Source of the DNA: an uncultured Muribaculaceae bacterium
Lineage (GTDB): Bacteria > Bacteroidota > Bacteroidia > Bacteroidales > Muribaculaceae
Assembly: GCA_944321685.1 (NCBI GenBank)
Contig: CALUMH010000009.1
Coordinates: forward strand, 1-64,000
Direction: 5' to 3'
Length of the DNA: 64,000 nt
The notes beneath the pieces were generated by a model. The model was not told where the DNA came from and searched no databases. It saw only the letters and a program-made list of their open reading frames with translations. A program made the position numbers and the translations under genes. This document shows, piece after piece, positions 34,576 to 42,743 of the stretch (positions are counted from its first letter, which is position 1; each line of letters starts with the position of its first letter).

Positions 34576-35316
34576 ATGGAAACACAATACAAATATTTGG
34601 AAGACAGTGTTTGCAAAGTGATTGGTGTAATCGGTGGCGTGAGCTGGGCTTCGTCGGCAAACTATTACCGCCGCATGAACGAAATCATGCGCGACCGCTA
34701 CGGTTCTCTATATTCGGCCAACCTGTTGCTTTATTCCATCCCGTTCCACAGTTTTGCCGCACAGGAACGTCTTGCAGCCGCAGGCGACTGGACCATGATG
34801 ACAGACACCATGATCGATGCAGCCATGCGACTGAAAGCCGGTGGAGCCAAAGTGATAGTAATAGCATCCAATACCCTCAACTCGCTTGCTTCGGTAATCG
34901 AGGAAAAAGTGGGAGTAAGGGTGCTTAACATCGTCGATGTCGTAGGGCAGAAAATCATTGATTCGGGCGTAAAAAAGGTAATACTGCTCGGAACCAAACA
35001 CACAATGGAAAACGACTTCTATAAACCTACTCTTGAAAAAAAATTCGGGCTTGAAGTACTTGTTCCGACACTCGAAGAACGCAATTACATAAACGACGTA
35101 ATTTTCGATGAATTGTGCAACGACGTAGTAAAAGACGAGTCACGCGAAGGATACGTCAAAATAATCAACCGATTGGAAAAAGAAGGCGGCGAAGGCGTGA
35201 TATTGGGCTGCACCGAAATACCGTTGCTCATAGGCAGGAACGATGTTGACATCCCCATCTTCGACAGCACCGAACTGCACTCGGTTGCAGCCGTGGACTA
35301 CGCCACTCGCAAGTAA
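34576..35316 (+). CDS. Aspartate/glutamate racemase-family protein with one catalytic Cys replaced
   Basis: Cytoplasmic PLP-independent amino-acid racemase family, 246 aa. The N-terminal KVIGVIGGVSWASSANYYRRMN is the usual opening (GGxSWxS). Classical members use two Cys as acid and base. Here the first site reads VIVIASNTLNS with Ser98 in place of Cys, while the second, GVILGCTEIPLL, keeps its Cys. The asymmetrical type, with Thr at the first site and Cys at the second, is known from E. coli YgeA, so this may be an L-specific or broad-range racemase and not a standard aspartate racemase. It is monocistronic, with a terminator at 35411-35435. Confidence 0.85.
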   Translation: METQYKYLEDSVCKVIGVIGGVSWASSANYYRRMNEIMRDRYGSLYSANLLLYSIPFHSFAAQERLAAAGDWTMMTDTMIDAAMRLKAGGAKVIVIASNTLNSLASVIEEKVGVRVLNIVDVVGQKIIDSGVKKVILLGTKHTMENDFYKPTLEKKFGLEVLVPTLEERNYINDVIFDELCNDVVKDESREGYVKIINRLEKEGGEGVILGCTEIPLLIGRNDVDIPIFDSTELHSVAAVDYATRK

Positions 35317-35410
35317 CTTGCAGCCGCAACCGGAAGTCAACGCATCATATATTATTATTGTGCATATATTGCAGAGCCGTGGTCAACGCCATGGCTCTTT
35401 TTAATATACA

Positions 35411-35435
35411 AAAAAATCCCGCCTCGGGAATTTTT
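35411..35435. terminator. Terminator shared by convergent racemase and DUF2582 genes
   Basis: TCCCG-CCT-CGGGA with six A before and five T after, giving a hairpin that works in both directions. Confidence 0.75.
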
Positions 35436-35499
35436 GCCGAACGGGAGCTACAAAAAGATATCCCCGCGTTTATATGTACGGGGGATTTAAGGGGTACAA

Positions 35500-35700
35500 T
35501 TAAACCAATGCTACCATGACATCGGTTTCAGCTTCTTCTATGCTCACTTTGCCTTCGCGAGCAAGCCAGCCGAGAGCTGCATAGATTTCTTTTTCTTTGA
35601 GCTTTGTGGCTTTCTTGATTCCCTTAACGCCAAGTTTGCCTTGACCGTTAAGAGCAACCCATACGAGGCCGGCCCAGTTTCCGATAGTTTCTACGTTCAT
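35500..35700 (-). CDS. DUF2582-type winged-helix protein
   Basis: A 66-aa single-domain protein. VETIGNWAGLVWVALNGQGKLGVKGIKKATKLKEKEIYAALGWLAREGKVSIEE has the spacing of a winged helix-turn-helix (recognition helix KEKEIYAALGWLARE), as in the small DUF2582 family of Bacteroidetes. Role unknown; possibly DNA binding. The ATG at 35700 is used because the longer open frame starts in A/T-rich sequence that includes the promoter box. Confidence 0.85.
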   Translation of the reverse strand: MNVETIGNWAGLVWVALNGQGKLGVKGIKKATKLKEKEIYAALGWLAREGKVSIEEAETDVMVALV

Positions 35701-35766
35701 AATCTCAACTAAATTTAATACTACTTCTTTTTCAAAAAAACTATAATTTTGATTATAAAGTCGATG

Positions 35767-35774
35767 CAAATTTA
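35767..35774 (-). promoter_or_regulatory. -7 box (TAAATTTG on the minus strand) for the DUF2582 gene
   Basis: CAAATTTA on the plus strand, 66 nt before the ATG at 35700; it lies inside the longer open frame, which supports the shorter start. A -33 element is not evident. Confidence 0.55.
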
Positions 35775-35892
35775 CAACGTTTTCAGTTAAAAACATGATT
35801 TTCTGACAGATAATTTTCCCACCACAAAGTCACCTTGCACACAACAGCCTGTAAATCAACAATAAGCACACTTCACACATCGGCATATGTTA

Positions 35893-35924
35893 TTTGCCTT
35901 ATTTGGAGAATATTTGTATTTTTG
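35893..35924 (+). promoter_or_regulatory. Promoter for rsgA, adjacent to its start codon
   Basis: TTTG at 35893-35896, 20 nt, then TATTTTTG at 35917-35924: a full consensus pair. The -7 box ends 7 nt before the ATG at 35932, so the transcript should be leaderless or nearly so. Confidence 0.75.
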
Positions 35925-35931
35925 TGGCGTT

Positions 35932-36879
35932 ATGAAAGGTTTGGTAATTAAGAATACAGGGAGCTGCTATGTAGTGAAGACCGAAGGCGGCGAATGCGTG
36001 AGTTGCAAAATCAAGGGCAACTTCCGCCTGCGAGGCATACGCACCACCAATCCTGTGGCAGTGGGCGACATTGTGGAAATATCGGCTGCCGCCCCCGACG
36101 GCACGGCTTATATAACCTCAATCGACACACGGCGCAACTACATAATACGCCGTGCAAGCAACCTCTCGAAAGAATCACACATCATAGCCGCCAACATCGA
36201 CCTGGCATTCCTTATCGTAACCATCAAAGAGCCTGAGACAAGCACCACATTCATCGACCGCTTCCTCGCCACTGCCGAGGCATACGGCATAAAGGCAGTT
36301 ATCATAATCAACAAAATCGATTTGCTCGATGAAGAAGAAAGCGAATATGCCGGTGCATTGAACTTCCTTTACACCTCGATAGGATATGACGTGATAATGA
36401 TGTCGGCCTTAAACGACAACGCCGATGACAACGGCATCGACCGCATACTGGAGCTTGCTTCAGGGCATATTTCGCTCTTTTCAGGCAACTCGGGCGTGGG
36501 AAAATCAACCATCATCAATTTGTTAATCCCCGATGCACGCCTCAAGGTGGGAAACATAAGTGCAACGCACCACACGGGAATGCACACAACCACATTCTCA
36601 GAGATGCTGCCGCTGCCATGTGGCGGTTATTTAATCGACACACCGGGGATAAAAGGCTTTGGCACAATCGACTTCGACAAAAGCCAAGTGGCACATTATT
36701 TCCCCGAAATATTCAAGGCGTCGGCCGGTTGCCGATACCATAATTGCACACATACTCATGAACCGGGATGTGCCGTGCTGAGCGCCGTGGAAGACTGTCT
36801 TATAAGCCGGTCGCGATACACAAGCTACCTGAGCATCCTCGACGACGCAACCGACCCGAAATATCGCAAGGCATATTAA
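35932..36879 (+). CDS. rsgA: Ribosome small-subunit GTPase RsgA (YjeQ)
   Basis: Circularly permuted GTPase that checks late 30S maturation. The order is diagnostic: an OB-fold N-terminus, then G4 (IINKIDLL), G1/P-loop ([16 protein letters not shown]), switch with [13 protein letters not shown] and G3 ([11 protein letters not shown]). The C-terminal zinc finger is [16 protein letters not shown]. The 315-aa length is normal. The ATG at 35932 is used because the earlier in-frame ATG lies upstream of the promoter boxes. Confidence 0.96.
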   Translation: MKGLVIKNTGSCYVVKTEGGECVSCKIKGNFRLRGIRTTNPVAVGDIVEISAAAPDGTAYITSIDTRRNYIIRRASNLSKESHIIAANIDLAFLIVTIKEPETSTTFIDRFLATAEAYGIKAVIIINKIDLLDEEESEYAGALNFLYTSIGYDVIMMSALNDNADDNGIDRILELASGHISLFSGNSGVGKSTIINLLIPDARLKVGNISATHHTGMHTTTFSEMLPLPCGGYLIDTPGIKGFGTIDFDKSQVAHYFPEIFKASAGCRYHNCTHTHEPGCAVLSAVEDCLISRSRYTSYLSILDDATDPKYRKAY

Positions 36880-36915
36880 ACAGGCTCTAAAAGTTATTAA
36901 AAAAGCCACACATAA

Positions 36916-36947
36916 TTTGCCGATTCGGAAAATAGTGGCTACCTTTG
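36916..36947 (+). promoter_or_regulatory. Promoter for greA
   Basis: TTTG at 36916-36919, 20 nt, then TACCTTTG at 36940-36947. Predicted leader about 90 nt. Confidence 0.8.
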
Positions 36948-36980
36948 CCATTACAAAACATAATAGAATAACCTAAGGGG

Positions 36981-37017
36981 TCTCTACACGATGCAAGTGG
37001 AGATTCTTTTATTTTTT
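36981..37017 (+). promoter_or_regulatory. Terminator-like hairpin in the greA leader
   Basis: TCTCTAC (36981-36987) pairs with GTGGAGA (36997-37003) across a 9-nt loop, followed by TTCTTTTATTTTTT. It lies between the greA promoter and the ATG and looks like an attenuator; the leader of E. coli greA also has terminator-like structures. Confidence 0.5.
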
Positions 37018-37042
37018 ACTAACATTTAAACTTTTATTTACC

Positions 37043-37513
37043 ATGGCTATCAGCTACATGACAAAAGAAGGATACAAGAAGAAAATGGAGGAAATCGCTT
37101 ACCTTGAGAATGTTAAGCGACCCGAAATTTCTCGTGCTATCGCTGAAGCTCGCGACAAAGGTGACCTTTCCGAAAATGCCGAATATGATGCCGCCAAGGA
37201 GGCGCAAGGAATGCTCGAAATGAAGATTTCGCAGCTTAAAGACCTCGTGGCAAATGCCCGCATTATCGATGAAAGCAAGCTCAACACCGACGAAGTGCAA
37301 CTGCTTAACACCGTTACCATTAAAAACTTGAAAAATGGTGCGACACTGAAATATACCATTGTCACCGACAGCGAAGCAAATCTCAAAGAGATGAAAATCG
37401 CACAAAGCACCCCCATCGCAAAAGGCCTTATGGGGCACAAGGTGGGCGATGTGGTGGAAGTAAAAGCTCCCGCAGGAGTAATGTCGTTTGAAATATTGAA
37501 AATTGAAATATAA
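37043..37513 (+). CDS. greA: Transcription elongation factor GreA
   Basis: Rescues backtracked RNA polymerase by stimulating cleavage of the RNA 3' end. At 156 aa it has the N-terminal coiled coil (MTKEGYKKKMEEIAYLENVKRPEISRAIAEARDKGDLSENAEYDAAKEAQGM) with the acidic tip residues in DLSENAEYDAAK, and the C-terminal FKBP-like domain (VTIKNLKNGATLKYTIV ... TPIAKGLMGHKVGDVVEVKAPAG). It is followed 7 nt later by the HIT gene, so both are probably co-transcribed. Confidence 0.97.
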   Translation: MAISYMTKEGYKKKMEEIAYLENVKRPEISRAIAEARDKGDLSENAEYDAAKEAQGMLEMKISQLKDLVANARIIDESKLNTDEVQLLNTVTIKNLKNGATLKYTIVTDSEANLKEMKIAQSTPIAKGLMGHKVGDVVEVKAPAGVMSFEILKIEI

Positions 37514-37520
37514 TTTCATC

Positions 37521-37928
37521 ATGGCTTCTATTTTCAGCAAAATAATCGCAGGTGAAATCCCTTGCTATAAAGTTGCCGAGGACGAAAACTATTTCGCATT
37601 CCTCGACATCAACCCGGTAATGCCCGGGCACACACTGGTGGTGCCGAAACATGAAGTGGATTACATATTCAACCTCGACGAAGAGGAATATGCCGGGCTG
37701 ACAAAGTTTGCACGCCGCGTGGCTCGTTGCATGAAACAAGTAATCGACTGCAAAAAGATTGCCGTGGCAGTGCTCGGGCTGGAAGTGCCCCATGCACACA
37801 TTCACCTTATTCCCATCTCAAAGGAAGGAGACATGAGCTTCAGCCACAAGATGACGCTGCCCGCCGACGAAATGGCAGCCATTGCAAGTAAAATCGCCGA
37901 TGTATATAATCGCACACACGGCGAATGA
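37521..37928 (+). CDS. HIT-family nucleotide hydrolase
   Basis: A 135-aa cytoplasmic histidine-triad protein (HinT/Fhit-like) that hydrolyses nucleoside phosphoramidates or related nucleotides. SKIIAGEIPCYKVAEDENYFAFLDINPVMPGHTLVVPK is the usual start and VPHAHIHLIPI is the catalytic triad H-x-H-x-H-x-x. The ATG at 37521 is chosen over an earlier in-frame start that would overlap greA. It ends in a terminator at 37958-37998. Confidence 0.95.
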   Translation: MASIFSKIIAGEIPCYKVAEDENYFAFLDINPVMPGHTLVVPKHEVDYIFNLDEEEYAGLTKFARRVARCMKQVIDCKKIAVAVLGLEVPHAHIHLIPISKEGDMSFSHKMTLPADEMAAIASKIADVYNRTHGE

Positions 37929-37957
37929 ACAGCAAAATCATAATAAAAATACACAAA

Positions 37958-37998
37958 AAAGAGTAGCGGCGACGGATACCGACTTCCGCTACTCTTCT
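37958..37998 (+). terminator. Intrinsic terminator of the greA-HIT unit
   Basis: AAAGAGTAGCGG pairs with CCGCTACTCTT across a 16-nt loop, with A-run before and CTTT after. Confidence 0.8.
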
Positions 37999-38046
37999 TT
38001 GTTATATAAGGATACGGGAATGTATGCAAAAATTTCAACATTGTTA

Positions 38047-38063
38047 TTTTTTTTTGGGGGGGG
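38047..38063. repeat. Homopolymer junction T9-G8
   Basis: Nine T directly followed by eight G between the HIT terminator and repeat copy E. Such tracts slip easily in replication and are also prone to sequencing error. Confidence 0.7.
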
Positions 38064-38087
38064 TAAAAATGTGATTTTGCCTCTGTA

Positions 38088-38323
38088 GAGGGTGTATCAA
38101 AATTCCAACATTGATATTGTAGAGACGTGGCGTGCCACGTCTCTATAACAACAACGATTGATTTACAATATTTTATGCAATATTACTTGTTACGAGACGC
38201 GGCACGCCACGTCTCTACGTATGACAAAATTGTATTCCGGCACACCCCCTACAACTGCCACATTATACAAAACATTGTAAATCAATCGTCACTACAATAG
38301 CAATGCCGGAATTATAATACACC
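38088..38323 (+). repeat. MITE-like palindromic element, copy E, plus a truncated right half
   Basis: The full copy (38088-38254) starts with GAGGGTGTATCAAAAT, then palindromes at 38119-38146 (agagacgtggc-gt-gccacgtctct) and 38194-38215 (gagacgcggc-ac-gccacgtctc) around the A/T spacer cgattgatttacaatatttt, and a diverged right end (gtattccggcacaccccc). It is followed directly by a decayed piece (38259-38323) that repeats the spacer and one end (cattgtaaatcaatcgt ... caatgccggaattataatacacc). The orientation is the same as copy A. This explains most of the 37929-38357 gap. Confidence 0.85.
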
Positions 38324-38336
38324 TAACTGCATATAA

Positions 38337-38344
38337 TAATTTTG
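38337..38344 (+). promoter_or_regulatory. -7 box (TAATTTTG) for the PBP4-type gene
   Basis: A TAnnTTTG match 13 nt before the ATG at 38358, just after repeat copy E. No clear -33 box. Confidence 0.5.
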
Positions 38345-38357
38345 TACATTAACTTAT

Positions 38358-39812
38358 ATGTTCCAGAAACTGATATTGGCCATAATCTCCATCTTAGCTG
38401 CTGCCGCACAGCCGGCCATGGCAACCATGCCGAAACAGGACGCGGTAAACCGTTTTACCGCGTCCAAAGCTCTTGCCCATGCCACAACGGGTGTGTGCGT
38501 CATGGACCTGGCAACTGGGAAAGTGGTGGCAGGCTGCAATGTCGATAAAGGATTTGTAACAGCTTCCACCATGAAAGTGGTGACCGGGGCATCGGCACTT
38601 GAATTGCTTGGCAAAGACTTCCTTTATCACACACGTGTATATGCCATAGGCGACATCGACTCCGATGGCAGGTTAACCGGGAAAATCGAAATCGTGGGTG
38701 GCGGCGACCCCACGCTCGGTTCGCGACATTTCAAGGACTGCACGGCATTTGTCGATACACTTATGCAATGCCTGCAAGATGCCGGCATAACCGCAATATG
38801 CGGTTCGATAGAACTCGACCGCTCGGCAATCCCCGATCAGCCCGTTCCCGGCTACTGGATGGTGGAAGACATTCCCGAAAGCTACGGCACAGGATACCAC
38901 GCCATCAACTTTGCCGACAACCAGGCCTTAGTGAAGTTCACACGCCAGTGGGATGGCACATACCGGGCAGCCACCGCCCATAAAATCCCGGGCTTGCGCC
39001 TTAACTGCCACGTGCGCGAACAATTCAAGGGCGACACCATAAACCGCCCCGGACTGACGAGTCGCCTTTACTACAACGGAGGAATGCTGCAAATCGACGG
39101 CATCGTGGCACGGCGGCGGCGTGGGCGCGAGAACTTTGCATCGTGGTATGCCAATCCGGCACCGCATCGACTGCTCGCCGACAGCATCGAGTCGGCATTC
39201 CACACAAACGGCATTACATACAAGTCGTCAACCGAAGGTCTTGCATACCACACTTGCGACACCCTGTTACTGCTTGACTACACATCGCCGGCGCTTGCCG
39301 AGATATTAGAATCGATGCTGTTTCGCAGCGACAATATGTTTGCCGAGGCCGTGTTGCGCACTCTCCCCGTAGATTCAGGGATTCCCTCCACCACCGGCAA
39401 CGGCGTGCGCATTGTGAACAAACTGTGGAAATCGCATGGGCTTGACACCGACCAATTTTCGATGAAAGATGGCAGCGGCCTGGCACGCAACGGGTGGGCC
39501 ACGCCACAATTCCTGTGCGATGTGCTGCGCCTTGCATATGCCGACCGCGACAGGCTCGGAATCGACTATTCGCAACTGCTGCCGCGTGCCGGGCGCGAAG
39601 GCTCGGTCAAGCGACTGATGCTGCGCACACCGTTGCGTGGCAAAATCTCGCTGAAGTCGGGCAGCATGGGCGGAGTGCAGTGCTATGCCGGATACTACCC
39701 TGCTTCACAACCCCGCTACGCAGTTGCCGTAATGGTAAACAATTTTCCGGGCAAACGCAGCAAAGTGGTATCACAAATACAGACATTGTTACTCGACCTC
39801 TTCGGCAAATAA
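38358..39812 (+). CDS. dacB: D-alanyl-D-alanine carboxypeptidase/endopeptidase (PBP4 type, S13)
   Basis: Periplasmic peptidoglycan hydrolase that trims D-Ala or cuts D-Ala-DAP cross-bridges. The signal peptide covers about residues 1-22. The three active-site motifs are S70-T-M-K73 (VTASTMKVVTG), SDN in FRSDNMFAEAVLR, and KSG in KISLKSGSMGGVQCYAGY. The large insertion between the first two motifs (GKIEIVGGGDPTLGS, GSIELDRSAI) is typical of family S13. It is 484 aa and complete. Confidence 0.94.
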   Translation: MFQKLILAIISILAAAAQPAMATMPKQDAVNRFTASKALAHATTGVCVMDLATGKVVAGCNVDKGFVTASTMKVVTGASALELLGKDFLYHTRVYAIGDIDSDGRLTGKIEIVGGGDPTLGSRHFKDCTAFVDTLMQCLQDAGITAICGSIELDRSAIPDQPVPGYWMVEDIPESYGTGYHAINFADNQALVKFTRQWDGTYRAATAHKIPGLRLNCHVREQFKGDTINRPGLTSRLYYNGGMLQIDGIVARRRRGRENFASWYANPAPHRLLADSIESAFHTNGITYKSSTEGLAYHTCDTLLLLDYTSPALAEILESMLFRSDNMFAEAVLRTLPVDSGIPSTTGNGVRIVNKLWKSHGLDTDQFSMKDGSGLARNGWATPQFLCDVLRLAYADRDRLGIDYSQLLPRAGREGSVKRLMLRTPLRGKISLKSGSMGGVQCYAGYYPASQPRYAVAVMVNNFPGKRSKVVSQIQTLLLDLFGK

Positions 39813-39954
39813 CCGCCATGCCGCCGGCCGCACCGGCAAAATCTGAATTATCGTAAAAAAGGGGGGCACCAAAAGTTGAAAATGTGAATTTTTAATTTCG
39901 CCCCCACAAAAAAACTTTTTCGGCTCCCGATTATCATGGCGACCGAAAATTGTA

Positions 39955-39986
39955 TTTGCGTGTGTGACAAAAAGTTTGTACCTTTG
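39955..39986 (+). promoter_or_regulatory. Promoter for the DEAD-box helicase gene
   Basis: TTTG at 39955-39958, 20 nt, then TACCTTTG at 39979-39986. Predicted leader about 75 nt. In the gap upstream, GGGGGGC near 39859 and GCCCCC near 39900 could pair across a long A/T loop; no other feature is seen. Confidence 0.8.
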
Positions 39987-40065
39987 CACCTCGATATGGC
40001 CCGGCATTAAGGGTATTGGCTATATGACAAAACATCAGCTTGTTACACACGATTAAAACTATAAT

Positions 40066-41949
40066 ATGACATTTGAAGAATTAGGAGTCCGCGAGGATCT
40101 GTTGAAGGCTATAAAAGAAATGGGTTATGAAACCCCGATGCCTGTACAAGAAAAAGTTATTCCACACTTGTTGAACGAAGATACCGACGTGGTTGCGCTT
40201 GCACAGACAGGAACAGGCAAGACCGCCGCATTCGGCCTGCCGGTGCTGCAACGAATCGACGTTAGCCGCAAAGTGCCGCAAGCACTCATCATTTCGCCCA
40301 CACGCGAATTATGCTTGCAGATAGGCGGCGACCTTGCCGATTACTCAAAATACATCAACGGATTGAAAGTATTACCCGTGTATGGAGGTTCAAGTATCGA
40401 GAGCCAAATACGCACGTTGCGAGGCGGCGTACAAATAATTGTCGCCACGCCAGGCCGACTGCTCGACCTTATCAAGCGCGGCACCGTAAACCTGCAAGAT
40501 GTACACACCGTAATCCTTGACGAAGCCGATGAAATGCTAAACATGGGATTTGTCGATGACATAAACGACATCCTCACCCACGTTCCCGATGAGCGCAAAA
40601 TGCTCATGTTCTCGGCTACGATGCCGCCAGAAATCGCAAAAATTGCAGCACGGTTCATGCACAATCCGCAAGAATATGTGATAGGAACCCGCAACGAGGG
40701 TGCCGAAAACGTGCGCCACATATATTACATGGTACACGCGCGCGACAAATACCTTGCTCTGAAACGCATAGCCGACTACAATCCGGCCATATACGGTATA
40801 ATATTCTGCCGTACACGTCGCGAAACACAGGAAATTGCCGACAAGCTGATAGTGGACGGCTACAATGCCGACTCGTTGCACGGCGACTTGTCGCAGGCAC
40901 AGCGCGACGCAGTGATGAAAAAGTTCCGCGAGCGCAACTTGCAGTTGCTCGTTGCCACCGATGTAGCTGCTCGCGGCCTCGATGTAAGCGACCTTACCCA
41001 CGTAATCAATTACGGCTTGCCCGACGATGTGGCCACTTACACACACCGTAGCGGACGTACAGGCCGCGCCGGGAAAACGGGCGTATCGGTATCGATTGTC
41101 CATTCTCGCGAAAAAGGGAAAATCAAGGACATAGAAAAACGCATCGGCAAGCAATTCGAGCTTCGCGAAGTGCCTACACCGGAACGCATCATCGAACGCC
41201 AGCTTTACAACCTTGCCGACCGCATCGAAAAGGTGAAAGTAGATGAAGAGGTAATCAACAACTACATTCCCGGCATACAGAAGAAACTCGAATGGCTCTC
41301 GGGCGAAGACTTGATAAAGCGTGTGCTTTCGCTTGAATTCAACCGCTTGCTCGATTACTACAAGGATGCGCCCAAACTCGACATCGTTACCGAAAAGAAA
41401 GGGAAAGAAAAAGGCGCAAAAAAGCGCAAGAGCGGTGCCGAAATGTCGCAGGAAGAAAAAGACCGCCGCACAGGCGAACCGGGATACGACCGTGTGTACA
41501 TTAATGTGGGCAAAGCCGACGGGTTCTTTGCTTCCGACCTAATAGGACTTATCAACGAAACCGTGCAGGGGCAACGCATCGAGGTGGGACGCATAGACCT
41601 GATGCCCGGCTATTCACTGTTTGACGTGCGTAAAGGCGACGGACGGCGTGTGGCCGATGCTTTGCGCAACTCCGACTTCTATGGCAAACGGCTGTACAGC
41701 GAAATTGCCGACCTCAACAAAGACTACGCCGCCGAAAACCGCGGTGGCGGGGGCAAATACGCCTCCAAGTCGGAAGGCCGCCATCGCGACCGCCGTGGCA
41801 AGGGCGGCATAGACCGCCGCACCCGTCGCGACCAGGAACGCGGATTTAAGACGCGCGAAGCTCGTAGCGAACGCGGCAAAGCCGCCAAAGGTGAGAAAAA
41901 GAAAGAAATGCACGGCAATTATGATAAATTCATGAAGAAAAAACGATAA
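40066..41949 (+). CDS. DEAD-box RNA helicase with DbpA-like RNA-binding domain and basic tail
   Basis: ATP-dependent RNA remodelling enzyme, 627 aa, of the CsdA/DeaD group. Motifs in order: Q motif (PMPVQEKVIP), I AQTGTGKT (46-53), Ia PTRELC, TPGRLLD, II DEAD, III SAT, IV IIFCRTRRETQEIA, V ARGLD, VI HRSGRTGR. After the helicase core and a Lys-rich linker, residues about 485-560 (RVYINVGKADGFFASDLIGLINETVQ ... PGYSLFDVRKGDGRRVADALRNSDFYGKRL) form the DbpA RNA-binding domain, and the last 60 residues are rich in Arg, Lys and Gly. Probable roles are ribosome assembly and cold adaptation. Confidence 0.95.
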   Translation: MTFEELGVREDLLKAIKEMGYETPMPVQEKVIPHLLNEDTDVVALAQTGTGKTAAFGLPVLQRIDVSRKVPQALIISPTRELCLQIGGDLADYSKYINGLKVLPVYGGSSIESQIRTLRGGVQIIVATPGRLLDLIKRGTVNLQDVHTVILDEADEMLNMGFVDDINDILTHVPDERKMLMFSATMPPEIAKIAARFMHNPQEYVIGTRNEGAENVRHIYYMVHARDKYLALKRIADYNPAIYGIIFCRTRRETQEIADKLIVDGYNADSLHGDLSQAQRDAVMKKFRERNLQLLVATDVAARGLDVSDLTHVINYGLPDDVATYTHRSGRTGRAGKTGVSVSIVHSREKGKIKDIEKRIGKQFELREVPTPERIIERQLYNLADRIEKVKVDEEVINNYIPGIQKKLEWLSGEDLIKRVLSLEFNRLLDYYKDAPKLDIVTEKKGKEKGAKKRKSGAEMSQEEKDRRTGEPGYDRVYINVGKADGFFASDLIGLINETVQGQRIEVGRIDLMPGYSLFDVRKGDGRRVADALRNSDFYGKRLYSEIADLNKDYAAENRGGGGKYASKSEGRHRDRRGKGGIDRRTRRDQERGFKTREARSERGKAAKGEKKKEMHGNYDKFMKKKR

Positions 41950-42000
41950 ACCTCGCATTTATTTCTTAATTTCACAACCCGAAATTGACCCTGAACCACA

Positions 42001-42648
42001 ATGAAGAATGTGAAATTTGCCATAACAGTGCTGCTGCTCGCCGTCACATCGGCTTTGCCGGTGACGGCACGCACAGTGCGCGACTTTTTTGCCGCCGAAA
42101 ATGGCGGCATATTTGTTTCCTTGCCACACGACACCCGCCTCGATATGCTCGATTATTACGAAGCCGGGCGCAAAATGCCCATGGGGAACAATTTTGGCGG
42201 AACTGCCGTCATCGACACCTTGGCTTCCGACTATCTGCAGGTGCGCACATCGGCAAGCAGCCGTGTGGAAATACTGCTTGCAGCATCAAAGCGCGACACG
42301 GTGATTTATGTGGTGACGACATATATGCTGCCTGCCGCCGACAGCCATGTCGCCGCTTACAATAAAAATTGGGAAATACTCAACACATCAAAGTATTTCA
42401 AAATGCCACGGATACAGGATTTCATTGCCATACCCAAAGGCGACAAAACACGTCGCAACGACCTGGCCGCCCTTGCCAAAATCCCGACTTTTGAATGCCG
42501 CATCAACCCGGCCGACAAGTCCATCACAGTATCCCCAACGGTAAAAGGAACAATGACAGTCGAAGACTACGACAAATTGAAACCATACCTTGCCACACAT
42601 ATTAATTATGAACTAAAAAGCACCAAGTTCAAGGAAACAAAGAAATAA
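42001..42648 (+). CDS. DUF3256 family exported protein
   Basis: A 215-aa Bacteroidetes protein of unknown function. The signal peptide (MKNVKFAITVLLLAVTSALPVTA) predicts export. The mature start, RTVRDFFAAENGGIFVSLPHDTRLDMLDYYEAGRKMP, is the hallmark of DUF3256, followed by a two-domain-like body (VIYVVTTYMLPAADSHVAAYNKNW). It lies between the helicase and recombinase genes, a common position in this order. Confidence 0.88.
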   Translation: MKNVKFAITVLLLAVTSALPVTARTVRDFFAAENGGIFVSLPHDTRLDMLDYYEAGRKMPMGNNFGGTAVIDTLASDYLQVRTSASSRVEILLAASKRDTVIYVVTTYMLPAADSHVAAYNKNWEILNTSKYFKMPRIQDFIAIPKGDKTRRNDLAALAKIPTFECRINPADKSITVSPTVKGTMTVEDYDKLKPYLATHINYELKSTKFKETKK

Positions 42649-42743
42649 AACACGCCCACGGTTGCATAAAAAAACAAGCGAGGAAATTTGGAAAACTCGA
42701 AACTTGTGCGTATATTCGTACCGAAGCAAATGAAAAACCGACC

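Noticed and set aside
39855..39910. GGGGGGC/GCCCCC pair as terminator of the PBP4-type gene
   Set aside because: The loop is about 35 nt and no T-run follows on the coding strand, so support is too weak to list as a terminator.
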